Source of the DNA: Candidatus Saccharimonadota bacterium
Lineage (GTDB): Bacteria > Patescibacteriota > Saccharimonadia > Saccharimonadales > UBA7683
Direction of reading: 5' to 3'
DNA length: 5,499 nucleotides
Assembly (NCBI GenBank): GCA_018061375.1
Contig: JAGOUG010000055.1
Coordinates: forward strand, 1 to 5,499
Shown here: positions 4,607-5,499 of the stretch, piece after piece
How positions within the stretch are numbered: the stretch's first letter is position 1
How the letters are laid out: each line of letters starts with the position of its first letter
Notes under the pieces: generated by a model
The model's database searches: none
Seen by the model: the letters and a program-made list of their open reading frames with translations, nothing else
What the model was told of the DNA's origin: nothing
Made by a program: the position numbers and the translations under genes

Positions 4607-5499
4607 TTACGCTTCGGGTTTTCTGGCTACCAGTAAGAGGTTCGTCACTGGTGAGTCAACTGCAACCAATTTCTGGTCTTCAGTTTTAATAAACACAGAT
4701 GCAGCTGGAGTAAACCGGTTCTCAATCAACCAATCGTTAGTAATTCGCCGTGAAGCAGGTTCTATTTCAAAGCCTACATCAGTAATTGCTTTAATCCAAT
4801 CTTCGTATTCCCAGTAACAGAATCGTTCGTGCATTTCACTATGCCAGTTTTCTGTATAATCTTTTTTGGCAAGGTAATCACAGAGGTCACCATAGCGCAT
4901 AACAAAATAGTCGGTATCACCAACAGTCTCAGTTGTATACGTCATTGTGTCACCTTCACTGCTTCTAAAATCTTTAGCAAAGCGCAGAAAACGTGATTTT
5001 GATGAGAGCCTGTCGAGAAATACTTTAAGTTCATTGTCATCCAAATCAGTAAAAACATCTTCCGGATTCTCACCGTCATCTTCCGTAAACTGTACATACA
5101 CTCGTTCATTTTTTTTATCGGGTCCAGCAACGTCATAGTTGATATACACTCCACCTGGTACCGTCATATCATAGACACGCTGAATAAAGTCTAGTAGCGC
5201 TTCTCTGCCCATATACGACTCAACCTCGTGTGTGAGCGCCATAGTGATGGCAGTATTCACGGAATTTTTCGGAAAGAGGGCGCTTTGCATAATGTTCCGC
5301 TGATAGAAAAAGACGTTGGCACTCCCAAAAGCACCGTTTTCTTTACGCTGCTGACAGATTGCATAGAGAGGTCTTGCTGCTTCAACACCGTAAAAATCAG
5401 ACTCTTCGAGCCGCTTGATCTCAGTAAGCAGTTTAATTGTCTGCCCCGTAGCGCTCCCGATATCGAGAATTCGACCCGGCACCACATACTGACTAAACT
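4607..5499 (-). CDS. SAM-dependent methyltransferase, class I, 5' end beyond the window
   Basis: The product has a class I methyltransferase fold at its visible N terminus: motif I VVPGRILDIGSATGQT with the SAM-binding glycines, an acidic residue ending strand 2 (FYGVEAA), and a post-motif strand around DMTVPGGVYINYDVAGPD. About 130 further residues follow that I cannot assign, rich in acidic and aromatic residues (for example DENDGENP-like stretches, WHSEMHERFCYWEYEDW); they may form a substrate-binding cap, and LLLVARKPEA ends the protein as a last strand. A GTG at 5485 could be a start, but the frame is open to the window edge and motif I would then begin almost at residue 1, so the true start probably lies beyond 5499. 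The substrate (small molecule, lipid or macromolecule) is unknown. A similar C-terminal WE..DW..AI...GF segment occurs in many small-molecule methyltransferases. Confidence 0.8.
   Translation of the reverse strand, partial: FSQYVVPGRILDIGSATGQTIKLLTEIKRLEESDFYGVEAARPLYAICQQRKENGAFGSANVFFYQRNIMQSALFPKNSVNTAITMALTHEVESYMGREALLDFIQRVYDMTVPGGVYINYDVAGPDKKNERVYVQFTEDDGENPEDVFTDLDDNELKVFLDRLSSKSRFLRFAKDFRSSEGDTMTYTTETVGDTDYFVMRYGDLCDYLAKKDYTENWHSEMHERFCYWEYEDWIKAITDVGFEIEPASRRITNDWLIENRFTPAASVFIKTEDQKLVAVDSPVTNLLLVARKPEA

Noticed and set aside
4599..4817. Plus-strand open frame of 72 codons just after nrtR
   Set aside because: It lies antisense to the methyltransferase C terminus and has no recognisable domain or ribosome binding site.
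1..5499. CRISPR array, insertion sequence or phage genes
   Set aside because: No spaced direct repeats, terminal inverted repeats, transposase or phage-type proteins were seen.

Overview
The window looks like a compact bacterial genome, plausibly from the Patescibacteria/CPR group, with Candidatus Saccharibacteria my best guess. The reasons are the very small intergenic gaps, the fused glutaminase/NAD synthetase of actinobacterial-like architecture, very short predicted leaders, and a small GIY-YIG gene beside a tRNA-like remnant. The lineage is an inference from style, not proven. TGA is used as a stop (end of the phosphatase gene), so the TGA-recoded CPR code does not apply.

Layout. Positions 1-165 (minus) hold the 5' part of a small GIY-YIG nuclease-like gene with an apparent one-base frameshift; it runs off the left edge. 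Just upstream of it (173-219, minus) is a tRNA-like 5' half with a shortened anticodon arm and no 3' half in the window. A three-helix membrane protein of unknown function follows (317-694, plus). It converges on nadD (691-1260, minus), and the two stop codons overlap. nadD and nadE (1323-3257, plus) are divergent and share a 62-bp control region in which two near-consensus sigma70-type promoters occupy the same DNA. nadE is followed on the same strand by a histidine phosphatase (3278-3916) and an NrtR-type Nudix/winged-helix regulator (3929-4606). The latter abuts, stop to stop, a minus-strand SAM-dependent methyltransferase (4607 to the right edge) that is cut by the window end.

How the genes fit together. 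NadD adenylates nicotinate mononucleotide and NadE amidates the product to NAD using glutamine, so the pair makes the last two steps of NAD synthesis. The NrtR-like protein belongs to a family that senses NAD-derived nucleotides and represses NAD genes. Its Nudix catalytic box has lost most of its acidic residues, which fits a sensor rather than a hydrolase. A 19-bp palindrome over the nadD/nadE promoters is a candidate operator. The phosphatase between nadE and nrtR may act on a related phosphorylated metabolite, but nothing in its sequence fixes the substrate.

The most distinctive signal is regulatory. Plus-strand genes are preceded by a TATA(C/G)T box a few bases from the ATG, in three of four cases within an extended TGnTATA(C/G)T. 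For nadE and nrtR the predicted transcript would begin at the start codon itself (leaderless), while nadD has a normal leader with a Shine-Dalgarno sequence. I saw no CRISPR array, insertion sequence or convincing intrinsic terminator.
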